In this document: one piece after another, positions 31,858-40,107 of the stretch
Layout: the number at the start of each line of letters is the position of its first letter
Position numbering within the stretch: the first letter of the stretch is position 1
Source of the DNA: Thermodesulfobacteriota bacterium
GTDB lineage: Bacteria > Desulfobacterota > BSN033 > UBA1163
Assembly (NCBI GenBank): GCA_026415035.1
Contig: JAOAHX010000001.1
Span: 1-64,000 of the forward strand
Direction of reading: 5' to 3'
Length of the DNA: 64,000 bases
Notes under the pieces: generated by a model
Databases searched by the model: none
Seen by the model: only the letters and a program-made list of their open reading frames with translations
Told to the model about the DNA's origin: nothing
Translations under genes and position numbers: made by a program

Positions 31858-32913
31858 TTAATATGCCTTCGGAATCAAGTCAATCTTTCCCCCACCGCCT
31901 CCCACCTCGGTGATCGACACAGAGAGGTCGAGGAACTGTTCAAGAACCCAGAGGTTCGTCCTCAGGTGATCGGTCACCCGGGTGGTAATCAGGGTCGATC
32001 TTTCGGAACAGAAGGCCATAAAAGGGACGATCTGATCGGCCAGGTGGGGATCGGCGGTTCCCTCGGAGCCTAAATAATCTTTCAACTCCCCGACCGCCTC
32101 GTCGGCCACCTCCTCTGCCCTCTTCCCCTTTCTTCCAAGACCCGAAAAGCCGGCCTTGATCCCCTCGAATTCGCAAACGAGAAACAGAAAAGAGCCCTGG
32201 CCAGGGGACGGCACGTCCGATCGGACCTCGATTTCGGCCTTAAAACCCAATTCTTCCGCTAACCGGGCAAGGGCCCTTCCTCTTTGGCGTTCAGCCACAT
32301 GGGCGGGTAGGTGGGAGGAGGCTGAAAGCCCATAAATCCTCCTCAGCGAACCCCGATCCGTCAAAGAGAGGGGGGTTAAGGAGGAGGCCGGATGGACCTT
32401 CACATCGACCTCTCCTCCCCCTTTTGGATACCAGCCCCAACGTTCGATCCTCGCATCAACCCCGATCCCCATCTTCCTGAGCAGGGGGAAAAGGATCTCC
32501 GTCAGATAGTGAAAGGGAGGGCTCCAGGCAACATGCGTCCCGCCCCTTAGCTTTAAGAAGGAATCTCCTTGGCAAAGGCAGAGGGGAAGGAGGAGCGATT
32601 GGAGCAGAAGGGTCACCGATCCCGCTGTCCCGATATCGAACTGATAATGGCCCGGGGTGATCTCGCCGGGGATGAAAACGATCCGGTCGGAGCCGATCTT
32701 GACCCCTTCGGTCTTTCCGCGGGTGATCTCCGCCAAGGCCTCGATGCCCTTGAGGTGTTGGGCTTGAAGACCCGGGTTCTTCCGGCCGGCTCGAATCCTG
32801 AAAACGGTCACCGGTCGGTTCAAGATCGCAGAACAGGCCAGGGCCGTTCTCAGGATCTGACCTCCCCCTTCCCCATATGCGCCATCGATCTCGACCATCC
32901 CCTCAGGACGCAT
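31858..32913 (-). CDS. rtcA: RNA 3'-terminal phosphate cyclase
   Basis: Converts RNA 3'-phosphate ends to 2',3'-cyclic phosphates using ATP. The protein opens with VEIDGAYGEGGGQILRT and includes the catalytic-His context HLADQIVPFMAF near residue 300. The chosen ATG (32911-32913) has GGGGGA 5 nt upstream; a TTG six codons earlier (32931) keeps the frame and is the alternative. RtcB is not in the window. It heads a minus-strand run beginning rtcA-hflX-guaB. Confidence 0.92.
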   Translation of the reverse strand: MRPEGMVEIDGAYGEGGGQILRTALACSAILNRPVTVFRIRAGRKNPGLQAQHLKGIEALAEITRGKTEGVKIGSDRIVFIPGEITPGHYQFDIGTAGSVTLLLQSLLLPLCLCQGDSFLKLRGGTHVAWSPPFHYLTEILFPLLRKMGIGVDARIERWGWYPKGGGEVDVKVHPASSLTPLSLTDRGSLRRIYGLSASSHLPAHVAERQRGRALARLAEELGFKAEIEVRSDVPSPGQGSFLFLVCEFEGIKAGFSGLGRKGKRAEEVADEAVGELKDYLGSEGTADPHLADQIVPFMAFCSERSTLITTRVTDHLRTNLWVLEQFLDLSVSITEVGGGGGKIDLIPKAY

Positions 32914-32965
32914 CGCTTTCCCCCACTGCAATGGTTAGGACAGGCTTCCCCTCCCGTCCGAAAAC

Positions 32966-32993
32966 ATTTTAAAGACCTTTTCCCAAATTTCAA
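32966..32993 (-). promoter_or_regulatory. Putative sigma-70 promoter for the rtcA-hflX run
   Basis: On the minus strand, TTGAAA (32988-32993), a 16-bp spacer and TAAAAT (32966-32971), about 52 bp before the rtcA start. It could drive the whole co-directional run, although internal promoters are likely. Confidence 0.5.
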
Positions 32994-33048
32994 ATTTTGT
33001 GTTAATAAAATTTCATCCCACGTCTTCCTGCCCTGACGGAGAAGAGAC

Positions 33049-33804
33049 ATGGCGGAATTGGTCATCGTAGGCTCGGGTACGGGAATCCCTTCCTTGAGGA
33101 GGGCCTCGCCTTGCCTCCTCTTGCTCTCAAAAACGCTCAGGATCCTGATCGACACCGGCCCGGGCTCGCTCAGGCGGTTGCTCGAGGTTGGGGTCACCTA
33201 CCAGGACATCGACCTCCTCCTTTACACCCACCTCCATCCCGATCACACAGCCGACCTGGTTCCGATCCTCTTCGCCTGCAAATACGGGGAGTCCCCCCGT
33301 GTGAAAGACTTGACCCTCTTCGGCGGTCCAGGCCTCAAGACGTTCTTCGAGAAATTAGAGGAGCTCTACCATCCTTGGATCTCTCCTCAGACCTACCGTC
33401 TGAAGATCAAAGAGGCCTCCTCCCAACCCTTTTCCATCGGAGGGATGAAGATCCTTTCGGCGCCCATGGCCCATCTTCCGGGGAGCCTCGGCTATCGATT
33501 CGAATGGGACGATGGAAAGGCGCTCGTCATCTCCGGCGACACGGACTACTGCGAAAGCCTCATCCGCCTGGCCTCGAAGGCCGATCTGCTCGTCCTCGAA
33601 TGTTCCTTCCCCGACGAGAAGAAGGTCAACGGCCACCTCACCCCCTCCCTCGCTGGCAGGATCGCCAGGGAGTCCGGCTCCAGGCGGCTCCTCCTCACCC
33701 ATCTCTATCCCATCTGCGACCAGCACGATATCTTGACCCCATGCCGAAGGGAATTTCCGGGCGAGGTCTTTCTTGCGGAAGACCTCCAGAGGTTCACCCT
33801 GTAG
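33049..33804 (+). CDS. MBL-fold metallo-hydrolase (ribonuclease Z-like)
   Basis: Metallo-beta-lactamase superfamily protein of 251 aa. The zinc-binding motif HLHPDH lies near residues 62-67, with further ligands in MAHLPG, SGDTDYC and a C-terminal THLYP histidine. The overall pattern is that of the ElaC/RNase Z group, but the RNase Z exosite arm is not evident, so a tRNA 3'-processing role is not assured. It is divergent from rtcA and lies 58 bp before nfeD. Confidence 0.85.
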   Translation: MAELVIVGSGTGIPSLRRASPCLLLLSKTLRILIDTGPGSLRRLLEVGVTYQDIDLLLYTHLHPDHTADLVPILFACKYGESPRVKDLTLFGGPGLKTFFEKLEELYHPWISPQTYRLKIKEASSQPFSIGGMKILSAPMAHLPGSLGYRFEWDDGKALVISGDTDYCESLIRLASKADLLVLECSFPDEKKVNGHLTPSLAGRIARESGSRRLLLTHLYPICDQHDILTPCRREFPGEVFLAEDLQRFTL

Positions 33805-33862
33805 GGATTGACCAACCATTTGACAAGGCAAGGGGGTTTAAGGTATTCTCTCAACAGAGGGC

Positions 33863-35167
33863 GTGATGAGATTGAAACGACTTCTTCGGGTGATGATTCC
33901 CGTTTTATTGCTCCTCTTCGGGGCCTTCAAGGACCTCGGGGTCGAGGCTCAGGAGAAGGCCCCTGTCTTTGTCATCGAGGTCGACGGGATCATCAACCCC
34001 GCGACGTCCAAGTTCATTGTCGAGTCGATCGACCAGGCCGTCGAAAAAGGGGGACAATGCCTCATCATCCAGCTCGATACCCCGGGCGGACTGATGGAGT
34101 CGATGCGCCTCATCGTCAAAAAGATCATGACCTCGCCCATCCCGGTCATCGTCTACGTCTCGCCGAGCGGAGGGAGGGCGGCCTCCGCAGGCGTCTTCAT
34201 CACGATGGCTGCCCATATCGCGGTCATGGCCCCCGGCACCCACATCGGGGCCGCCCATCCCGTCTCGTTAGGGGAAGGGAAGGAGAGCAAGGCCATGAGC
34301 GAAAAGATCGTCAACGATACGGTTTCCTATATCAAGACGATCGCCAAGACCAGGAACAGGAATGCGGATTGGGGGGAAAAGGCGGTCCGAAAAAGCGTCT
34401 CCATCACCGAGGAGGAGGCCCTCAAGCTGAATGTGATCGACCTCATCAGCCCCGATCTCCAAGACCTCCTGGCCAAGATCGACGGAAAGGTCATCCGATT
34501 CGATGGCGTGACCCGGACCCTCATGACCAAGGGGATCAGACCCAGACCTCTCCAGATGAGCTGGCGGTATCGATTCCTCGATATCATCTCCAACCCTTCC
34601 ATCGCCTACATCCTTCTGATGCTCGGGATCTATGGCATCTTCTTCGAACTGTCCAACCCCGGATCGATCCTTCCGGGGGTGGTCGGGGGCATCTTTCTCA
34701 TCCTGGCCTTCTATGCCCTCCAGATGCTGCCGATCAGCTATGCGGGCCTGGCCCTCATCCTCTTCGCCATCATCCTTTTCATCGCGGAGATCAAAGTGGT
34801 GAGCCACGGCCTGTTGTCGGTAGCGGGGATCATCTCGCTCTTTCTGGGCTCCCTGATGTTGATCGAATCGCCCACCGATTACATGAGGATCTCGCTGAGC
34901 GTCATCATCCCTGCCGTGGCGGTCAGCGGAGGGTTTTTCATCTTCGCCGTCACCAAAGCGATCAAAGCCCGCCTGACCAAACCGACCACGGGGAAAGAAG
35001 GGATCATCGGGGAGACAGGGGTTACGGTCACCCCTCTCACCCCTGAGGGAAAAGTGGCCATCCACGGGGAGTTCTGGAAGGCCGAATCGGAGGAGCCCAT
35101 CGAGGCGGGTGAAAAGGTTCAGGTCGTCGGCATCGACAATCTCGTGCTGAAGGTCAAAAAACTCTAA
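33863..35167 (+). CDS. nfeD: NfeD long form: membrane-bound ClpP-class serine protease
   Basis: 434 aa. After a signal segment (10-25), residues 33-230 form a ClpP-class protease domain with catalytic Ser108 (GRAASAG) and Lys148 (AMSEKIV), matching the Ser-Lys dyad spacing of Pyrococcus 1510-N. Four hydrophobic segments (about 240-350) and a C-terminal OB-fold NfeD domain (about 375-434) follow. The start is GTG, or the ATG one codon later. The slipin gene is 14 bp downstream; in Pyrococcus this protease cleaves the partner stomatin, so a membrane-microdomain quality-control role is likely. Confidence 0.94.
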   Translation: MMRLKRLLRVMIPVLLLLFGAFKDLGVEAQEKAPVFVIEVDGIINPATSKFIVESIDQAVEKGGQCLIIQLDTPGGLMESMRLIVKKIMTSPIPVIVYVSPSGGRAASAGVFITMAAHIAVMAPGTHIGAAHPVSLGEGKESKAMSEKIVNDTVSYIKTIAKTRNRNADWGEKAVRKSVSITEEEALKLNVIDLISPDLQDLLAKIDGKVIRFDGVTRTLMTKGIRPRPLQMSWRYRFLDIISNPSIAYILLMLGIYGIFFELSNPGSILPGVVGGIFLILAFYALQMLPISYAGLALILFAIILFIAEIKVVSHGLLSVAGIISLFLGSLMLIESPTDYMRISLSVIIPAVAVSGGFFIFAVTKAIKARLTKPTTGKEGIIGETGVTVTPLTPEGKVAIHGEFWKAESEEPIEAGEKVQVVGIDNLVLKVKKL

Positions 35168-35181
35168 AAGGAGGAGAGTCC

Positions 35182-35943
35182 ATGGGGAGCGTGCCAGGAT
35201 TGCCGTCGGGATTGTTCTTTCTCATCGTCTTTCTGGTGATCTTAGCGGCCTCGGCCATCAAGATCCTCAGGGAGTATGAACGGGGCGTCGTCTTCCGTCT
35301 CGGTCGGCTGATCGGCGCCAAGGGGCCGGGGTTGATCTTCATCATTCCCGGGATCGATAAAATGATCAAGGTAAGCCTCCGAACGGTGACGCTCGACATC
35401 CCACCTCAGGACGTCATCACCCGGGACAACATCTCCATCAAGGTCAATGCCGTGGTCTACTTCCGGGTGATCGATCCCAACCGGGCGGTCACCGAGGTCG
35501 AAAACTACCTCTATGCCACCTCCCAGCTGGCCCAGACCACACTTAGGAGCATCGTGGGACAGTTCGAACTGGACGACCTCCTCTCGCGACGGGACAAGAT
35601 CAACATCCAACTTCAGGAGATCCTGGATTCCCATACCGATCCCTGGGGCATCAAGGTCTCCTTGGTGGAAACCAAGGGGGTAGACCTCCCCGAGGAGATG
35701 CGAAGGGCCATTGCCCGTCAGGCGGAGGCGGAGAGGGAGAGAAGGGCGAAGATCATCCATGCCGATGGCGAGTACCAAGCCGCTGAAAAATTGGCCCAGG
35801 CAGCCAATGTGATCGGCGCCAACCCCGCCGCGCTCCAATTGAGGTTTCTCCAGACCCTGACCGAGGTGGCCACCGAGAAAAACTCCACCACCATCTTTCC
35901 GGTCCCCATTGACCTTCTGAAACCCTTCCTTGAAAAGAAGTAG
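35182..35943 (+). CDS. Slipin (stomatin/prohibitin SPFH family)
   Basis: 253 aa with an N-terminal membrane hairpin (about 6-25) and a full SPFH domain ([19 protein letters not shown] onwards). An EA-rich coiled-coil segment ([17 protein letters not shown]) and a hydrophobic C-terminal end close it. It probably oligomerises on the inner membrane and partners the NfeD protease encoded 14 bp upstream. The Shine-Dalgarno AAGGAGGAG is strong. Confidence 0.94.
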   Translation: MGSVPGLPSGLFFLIVFLVILAASAIKILREYERGVVFRLGRLIGAKGPGLIFIIPGIDKMIKVSLRTVTLDIPPQDVITRDNISIKVNAVVYFRVIDPNRAVTEVENYLYATSQLAQTTLRSIVGQFELDDLLSRRDKINIQLQEILDSHTDPWGIKVSLVETKGVDLPEEMRRAIARQAEAERERRAKIIHADGEYQAAEKLAQAANVIGANPAALQLRFLQTLTEVATEKNSTTIFPVPIDLLKPFLEKK

Positions 35944-35947
35944 AAAG

Positions 35948-35971
35948 GGGGGCGATTCAAGGATCGCCCCC
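35948..35971. terminator. Bidirectional terminator-like hairpin between convergent genes
   Basis: GGGGGCGAT (35948-35956) pairs with ATCGCCCCC (35963-35971) around a 6-nt loop. T-rich but interrupted tracts lie on both sides. The hairpin follows the slipin stop and overlaps the last codons of the convergent methyltransferase. Confidence 0.55.
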
Positions 35972-36700
35972 GCCTCTTCTATTTTCCAATGCCCAGTCCA
36001 CCTTGCTCCAGATCCCGTGGAGGATCCGGACCTCCCGTTCGTCCAGCTTGCTCCTGCCGAAGAGGCGTCTCAGGGTCCTCATCATCCGTTTTGGATGCTT
36101 CGGATCCAAGAAGCCGATCCGAATCAGGGTGTGCTCCATGTGGGAAAAGAGTCGTTCCAATTGCTCCGAGGTGGCCAGAGAGGGAGGGGGTCTCCGAAAC
36201 GTCCCCGACCATTGAAAGAGTTCGTAACAAAAGATCGCCACGGCATGGGAGAGGTTGAGGGAGGGAAACGATTCAGAGGAAGGGATCCTGGCGAAGAGAT
36301 GGCAGAGGGAGAGCTCTTCGTTGGTCAGCCCCTCCCGTTCAGAGCCGAATACAATTCCGATCAAGTTCCTCTGGGAAAGCGGAGCCAGACGCTTGGCCAG
36401 CTGTCCGGGACTTAAAAGGGGCGTCCTCTCTTTCCCCTCCCGGCAGGTGGTCCCCACCACACAAGCCATCCCTGAGATCGCCTCCCCCAAGTCGGGAAAT
36501 TCCTCGGCCCTCTCTAAGATCTCCTCGGCACCCGAGGCCAATTTAAAGGCATTCCGATGGAGGGGGGAGGCCCCGTTGACAATGGCCAGCCGGCTGAGCC
36601 CCATATTCTTCATCGCCCTGGCCACGGAGCCGATGTTCTCAGGAAATCTTGGCCTCACCAGGACGAGGGTGATTTGGTCAAGCACGATTCGCTGCCCCAT
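35957..36700 (-). CDS. trmJ: tRNA/rRNA 2'-O-methyltransferase (SPOUT, TrmJ-like)
   Basis: S-adenosylmethionine-dependent RNA methyltransferase of the TrmH superfamily, 247 aa. Motif 1 is VLVRPRFPENIGSVARAMKNMG; motif 2 is GIVFGSEREGLTNEEL; motif 3 is SLNLSHAVAIFCYEL. The C-terminal extension (about 165-247) fits TrmJ, which modifies position 32 of tRNAs, but other SPOUT enzymes share these motifs. Transcribed convergently with the slipin gene, 13 bp apart. Confidence 0.88.
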   Translation of the reverse strand: MGQRIVLDQITLVLVRPRFPENIGSVARAMKNMGLSRLAIVNGASPLHRNAFKLASGAEEILERAEEFPDLGEAISGMACVVGTTCREGKERTPLLSPGQLAKRLAPLSQRNLIGIVFGSEREGLTNEELSLCHLFARIPSSESFPSLNLSHAVAIFCYELFQWSGTFRRPPPSLATSEQLERLFSHMEHTLIRIGFLDPKHPKRMMRTLRRLFGRSKLDEREVRILHGIWSKVDWALENRRGGGDP

Positions 36701-36728
36701 CCTTCAACACCCGAGGGTCCGGATGGTC

Positions 36729-36757
36729 TTGACTATCCCCCTTTTTTATCTTAATTT
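36729..36757 (+). promoter_or_regulatory. Putative sigma-70 promoter for the sugar aminotransferase operon
   Basis: TTGACT (36729-36734), a 17-bp spacer and TAATTT (36752-36757), 43 bp before the start at 36801. Confidence 0.55.
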
Positions 36758-36800
36758 CAAGCCCTGATCTTCATCTCATTGAAGAGAGGGCTTTCGATCC

Positions 36801-37955
36801 ATGGAGGTTCCCTTTTTCGATTTGACCCGACAGTACCCGAAGATCGAAAAGGAGATTCGATCGGTCCTTGACGAACTCTTCAAAACGCAGCAATTCATCC
36901 TGGGCCCCCAGGTCGAGGCCTTCGAAAAGGCGATCGCAAGCTACTGTCACGTCCCATATGCAGTGGGCGTGGCCTCCGGGTCGGATGCCCTTCTGCTCTC
37001 GCTCATGGCGGTGGGCGTTGGGCCGGGGGACGAGGTGATCCTTCCTCCCTACACCTTCTTTGCCACCGCAGGTTCGGTCTCCCGGCTCGGGGCCACCCCG
37101 GTCTTCGTCGACATCGATCCAGAGACCTTCAACATCGACCCATCGAAGATCTCCGAAAAGATCACCCCGAGGACCAAGGCCATCCTTCCGGTCCATCTCT
37201 ACGGCCAGTGTGCGGATATGGACCCGATCCTCGAACTGGCCCGGAAGAAGGGTCTCTTTGTGATCGAAGACGCGGCCCAGGCCCTCGGCGCGGAATATCT
37301 CCCCAGGCCCGATCTCCCTCCCCGAAGGGCGGGTTCCATGGGACATCTGGGCTGTTTCTCCTTCTACCCCACGAAGAACCTCGGGGCCTTCGGCGATGCC
37401 GGGATGGTCGTCACGGACGATCCAGGTCTGGCGGAGAAGGTGAAAATCCTGAGGGTTCATGGAAGCCACCCCAAATATTATCATCGGTGGATCGGAATCA
37501 ACAGTCGTCTCGACACGATCCAAGCCGCCATTCTACTGGTGAAGTTCCATTACCTTGAACAATGGACCGAAGAGCGTCAGAAGAGGGCGGAACGTTATCG
37601 AGCCGGGCTTCAGGAGGTGGCCTCCCGCGTGGAGGGGTTTAGGCTACCCGCCATTCAATTTAAGAACCGGCACATCTTTCACCAATATGTGATTCGAGCC
37701 CCCTTGAGGGATGAGCTCAAAAAGTTCCTTTGGGAGCAGGGGATCGGAACGGACATCTACTATCCCCTTCCGCTCCATCTCCAAGAATGTTATGCTTCTT
37801 TAAACCATCGAAAGGGAGACTTTCCTGTCTCGGAGAGGGCCTCCGAAGAGACGTTGGCCCTCCCCATCTTTCCGGAACTCACCGAGGCGCAGCAGGAGAG
37901 GGTGGTGGAGGGAATCGTCACTTTCTACAGGAAGAAGGGGATGTGGACGGGATGA
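36801..37955 (+). CDS. DegT/DnrJ/EryC1/StrS-family sugar aminotransferase
   Basis: PLP-dependent transamination of a keto nucleotide sugar. 384 aa with the PLP lysine Lys192 in FSFYPTKNLGAFGDAG and the PLP-phosphate region VASGSDAL (58-64). Similar to WbpE-type enzymes that aminate UDP-3-keto sugars. Its stop codon overlaps the start of the nucleotide-sugar dehydrogenase (ATGA), which indicates a coupled pair for making an amino-uronic acid for surface polysaccharide. Confidence 0.92.
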   Translation: MEVPFFDLTRQYPKIEKEIRSVLDELFKTQQFILGPQVEAFEKAIASYCHVPYAVGVASGSDALLLSLMAVGVGPGDEVILPPYTFFATAGSVSRLGATPVFVDIDPETFNIDPSKISEKITPRTKAILPVHLYGQCADMDPILELARKKGLFVIEDAAQALGAEYLPRPDLPPRRAGSMGHLGCFSFYPTKNLGAFGDAGMVVTDDPGLAEKVKILRVHGSHPKYYHRWIGINSRLDTIQAAILLVKFHYLEQWTEERQKRAERYRAGLQEVASRVEGFRLPAIQFKNRHIFHQYVIRAPLRDELKKFLWEQGIGTDIYYPLPLHLQECYASLNHRKGDFPVSERASEETLALPIFPELTEAQQERVVEGIVTFYRKKGMWTG

Positions 37956-39289
37956 GAAGACGCTCCGATGCCAACTTGGAAGGCCTCATCGAGAAGATCC
38001 TCGAAAAAAGAGCGCTCGTCGGTGTCATCGGCCTCGGCTACGTGGGCCTGCCGCTGGCCGTCGAGTTCTGTGAGGTGGGGTTCCATGTCATGGGGTTCGA
38101 CACCGACCCCCAAAAGGTCTCGGCCTTAAAAAAGGGGCAGAGCTATATCCGATCGGTCCCATCGACCCAGATCGCCTCCTACCGGAAGGAGGGCCTGTTC
38201 AACGCCACCGGAGATTTCGGCCGCCTTTCGGATCCCGATTGTCTCCTGATCTGCGTCCCGACCCCCCTCACGGAGAAGCGGGAACCCGACCTTCAATACA
38301 TCGAAAAGACCACGGAGGCCATTCGAGCCTGTCTGCGAAAAGGGCAGCTTATCGTCCTGGAGAGCACCACCTATCCCGGGACGACCGAAGAGCTGCTCCT
38401 TCCGAGGCTGGAGTCGACCGGGCTCAGGGTCGGAAATGACTACTTCCTCGGATACTCCCCGGAGAGAGAAGATCCCGGGAACAAAAGCTTCACCACCTCC
38501 AAGATCCCTAAAGTCGTCTCGGGGGTCACCCCCTCCTGCAGAAAGGCGGTGGAAACTTTATATGGTCAGGTCATCGAGAAGATCGTTCCGGTCTCCTCCC
38601 CCCGTGTAGCGGAATTGACCAAGCTCCTCGAAAATATCTACCGAAGCGTGAACATTGCTTTGGTGAACGAGCTGAAGATGCTCACCGACCGGATGGGCAT
38701 CGACATTTGGGAGGTGATCGAGGCCGCCAGCACCAAACCCTTCGGGTTCACCCCCTTCTACCCCGGACCTGGGATGGGAGGCCATTGCATCCCGATCGAT
38801 CCTTTCTATCTCTCCTGGAAGGCCCAGGAGTACGATTTCGCCACTCGATTTATCCTGCTGGCGGGAGAGGTCAACGTCAGCGTGCCCTATTTCGTCGTCA
38901 ATAAGATCCAGGATGCCCTCAACCAGCGGAAGAAGAGTCTGAAGGGGTCCAAGATCCTCATCCTCGGGGTGGCCTACAAGAGGGACGTCGACGATGCCAG
39001 GGAGTCGCCCGCGCTGGCCATCATGGATCTTCTGAGGAAAAAGGGGGCATCGCTCCTCTACCACGATCCCTACATCCCTGTCTTGCCCCCCTTCCGGAGG
39101 TATTCCTTCAACCTCCGTTCGGCCCCGCTGACCCGCTCCCTTCTCCAGCGCGTCGATGCGGTCGTCGTCATCACGGATCACACCTCGATCGACTATGAGT
39201 GGGTCGTCGCCCACGCGCCTCTGACGATCGATACCCGAAACGTCACCGGAGGTTTCAAACGGTGGCAGCACAAGATCGTCAAGGCCTAA
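37952..39289 (+). CDS. Nucleotide-sugar dehydrogenase (UDP-GlcNAc/ManNAc 6-dehydrogenase type)
   Basis: NAD-dependent four-electron oxidation of a UDP-sugar to a uronic acid. 445 aa from the ATG that overlaps the preceding stop; an in-frame extension to 37730 lies inside the upstream gene and is rejected. Rossmann motif VIGLGYVGLP (25-34), catalytic Cys279 in GMGGHCIPIDP, and the C-terminal UDP-binding domain (LGVAYKRDVDDARESPA). WbpA/WecC are the nearest characterised types. The stop shares a CTAA with the convergent glycosylase gene. Confidence 0.93.
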   Translation: MRRRSDANLEGLIEKILEKRALVGVIGLGYVGLPLAVEFCEVGFHVMGFDTDPQKVSALKKGQSYIRSVPSTQIASYRKEGLFNATGDFGRLSDPDCLLICVPTPLTEKREPDLQYIEKTTEAIRACLRKGQLIVLESTTYPGTTEELLLPRLESTGLRVGNDYFLGYSPEREDPGNKSFTTSKIPKVVSGVTPSCRKAVETLYGQVIEKIVPVSSPRVAELTKLLENIYRSVNIALVNELKMLTDRMGIDIWEVIEAASTKPFGFTPFYPGPGMGGHCIPIDPFYLSWKAQEYDFATRFILLAGEVNVSVPYFVVNKIQDALNQRKKSLKGSKILILGVAYKRDVDDARESPALAIMDLLRKKGASLLYHDPYIPVLPPFRRYSFNLRSAPLTRSLLQRVDAVVVITDHTSIDYEWVVAHAPLTIDTRNVTGGFKRWQHKIVKA

Positions 39290-40107
39290 TCGGACCTGAA
39301 CCGGCTTCGCCAATCGTAATAGAGAAAGAGCTGGGCGTAACCCGCATAGGGACCGAAATGTTCCCGGACGAAGACCTCCAGCTCCCTCGGGCCGACCTCC
39401 CTCCCCTTAAAATAGAACCTCTGAAGACCTTTTCTGATCCACGTATCGATGGGAAAGGCTTGGAGGAAGTCGAGGGAGTAGAGGAGGACGCAGTCGGCGA
39501 TCTTCTTTCCCACCCCGGCGAGGCCCAGAAGCCTCTGCCTCGCCTCCTCGTAGGGAAGCCCTTTCAGTCGAAAGAGATCGGCCCGTTCAACGGTTTGACC
39601 GATCTTAAAGAGATAGGCCTTGCGGAACCCGGCCCTGACCTCATCAAGGGAGAGGGAGGCCCGGAGCCTCTCGGGGTCTGGAAACCCATACCCGACGAAG
39701 GACCCATAGGAGCCTTTCTCTCCGCAGGCCCTGCACAGGGACTCGATCAGGCAACGGATGTGGCCGATCCGTTTTGCCGAAGAGAGTAGGAAAGAGACCA
39801 GACATTCCCAAGGGTCCTGCCGGATCAGCCTCAACCCTGGATATCTTTTGATCGCCCCACGGATCAGGGGATCTACGTCGATCTCTTTCAGAAGGGATGG
39901 CCGGTCTTCATCAAGCCTAAAAAAATGGACGAGAAAGGACTCCTCGACGCCCTCGTAATAAAGGAGATCCCCCTTCTGCCGGATCGAAAAGATCTGGTCC
40001 GAAGCCTGGATCAAGTAGGCCTCCCCGTTCTTGACAAAACGGAAGAATTGGCCGCACTCCAGGCTATCTTTCAGGGAAAAATCCTCGACCCTGAGCCTTG
40101 AGGTCAT
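39286..40107 (-). CDS. OGG1-type 8-oxoguanine DNA glycosylase/lyase
   Basis: HhH-GPD superfamily base-excision enzyme, 273 aa. The helix-hairpin-helix GLAGVGKKIADCVLLYSLD contains the lysine expected for the beta-lyase step (equivalent to human OGG1 Lys249), and AFPIDTWI contains the catalytic aspartate. The N-terminal antiparallel domain (LECGQFFRF) is typical of OGG1 rather than of MutM/Fpg. The family SNNNI loop is altered to SSAKRI. Its stop overlaps that of the convergent dehydrogenase, and its start overlaps the end of the upstream M16 gene by 4 bp. Confidence 0.88.
   Translation of the reverse strand: MTSRLRVEDFSLKDSLECGQFFRFVKNGEAYLIQASDQIFSIRQKGDLLYYEGVEESFLVHFFRLDEDRPSLLKEIDVDPLIRGAIKRYPGLRLIRQDPWECLVSFLLSSAKRIGHIRCLIESLCRACGEKGSYGSFVGYGFPDPERLRASLSLDEVRAGFRKAYLFKIGQTVERADLFRLKGLPYEEARQRLLGLAGVGKKIADCVLLYSLDFLQAFPIDTWIRKGLQRFYFKGREVGPRELEVFVREHFGPYAGYAQLFLYYDWRSRFRSD

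Noticed and set aside
37730-37951. In-frame N-terminal extension of the nucleotide-sugar dehydrogenase
   Set aside because: It lies inside the upstream aminotransferase; the ATG at 37952 overlaps that gene's stop and gives a normal N-terminus.
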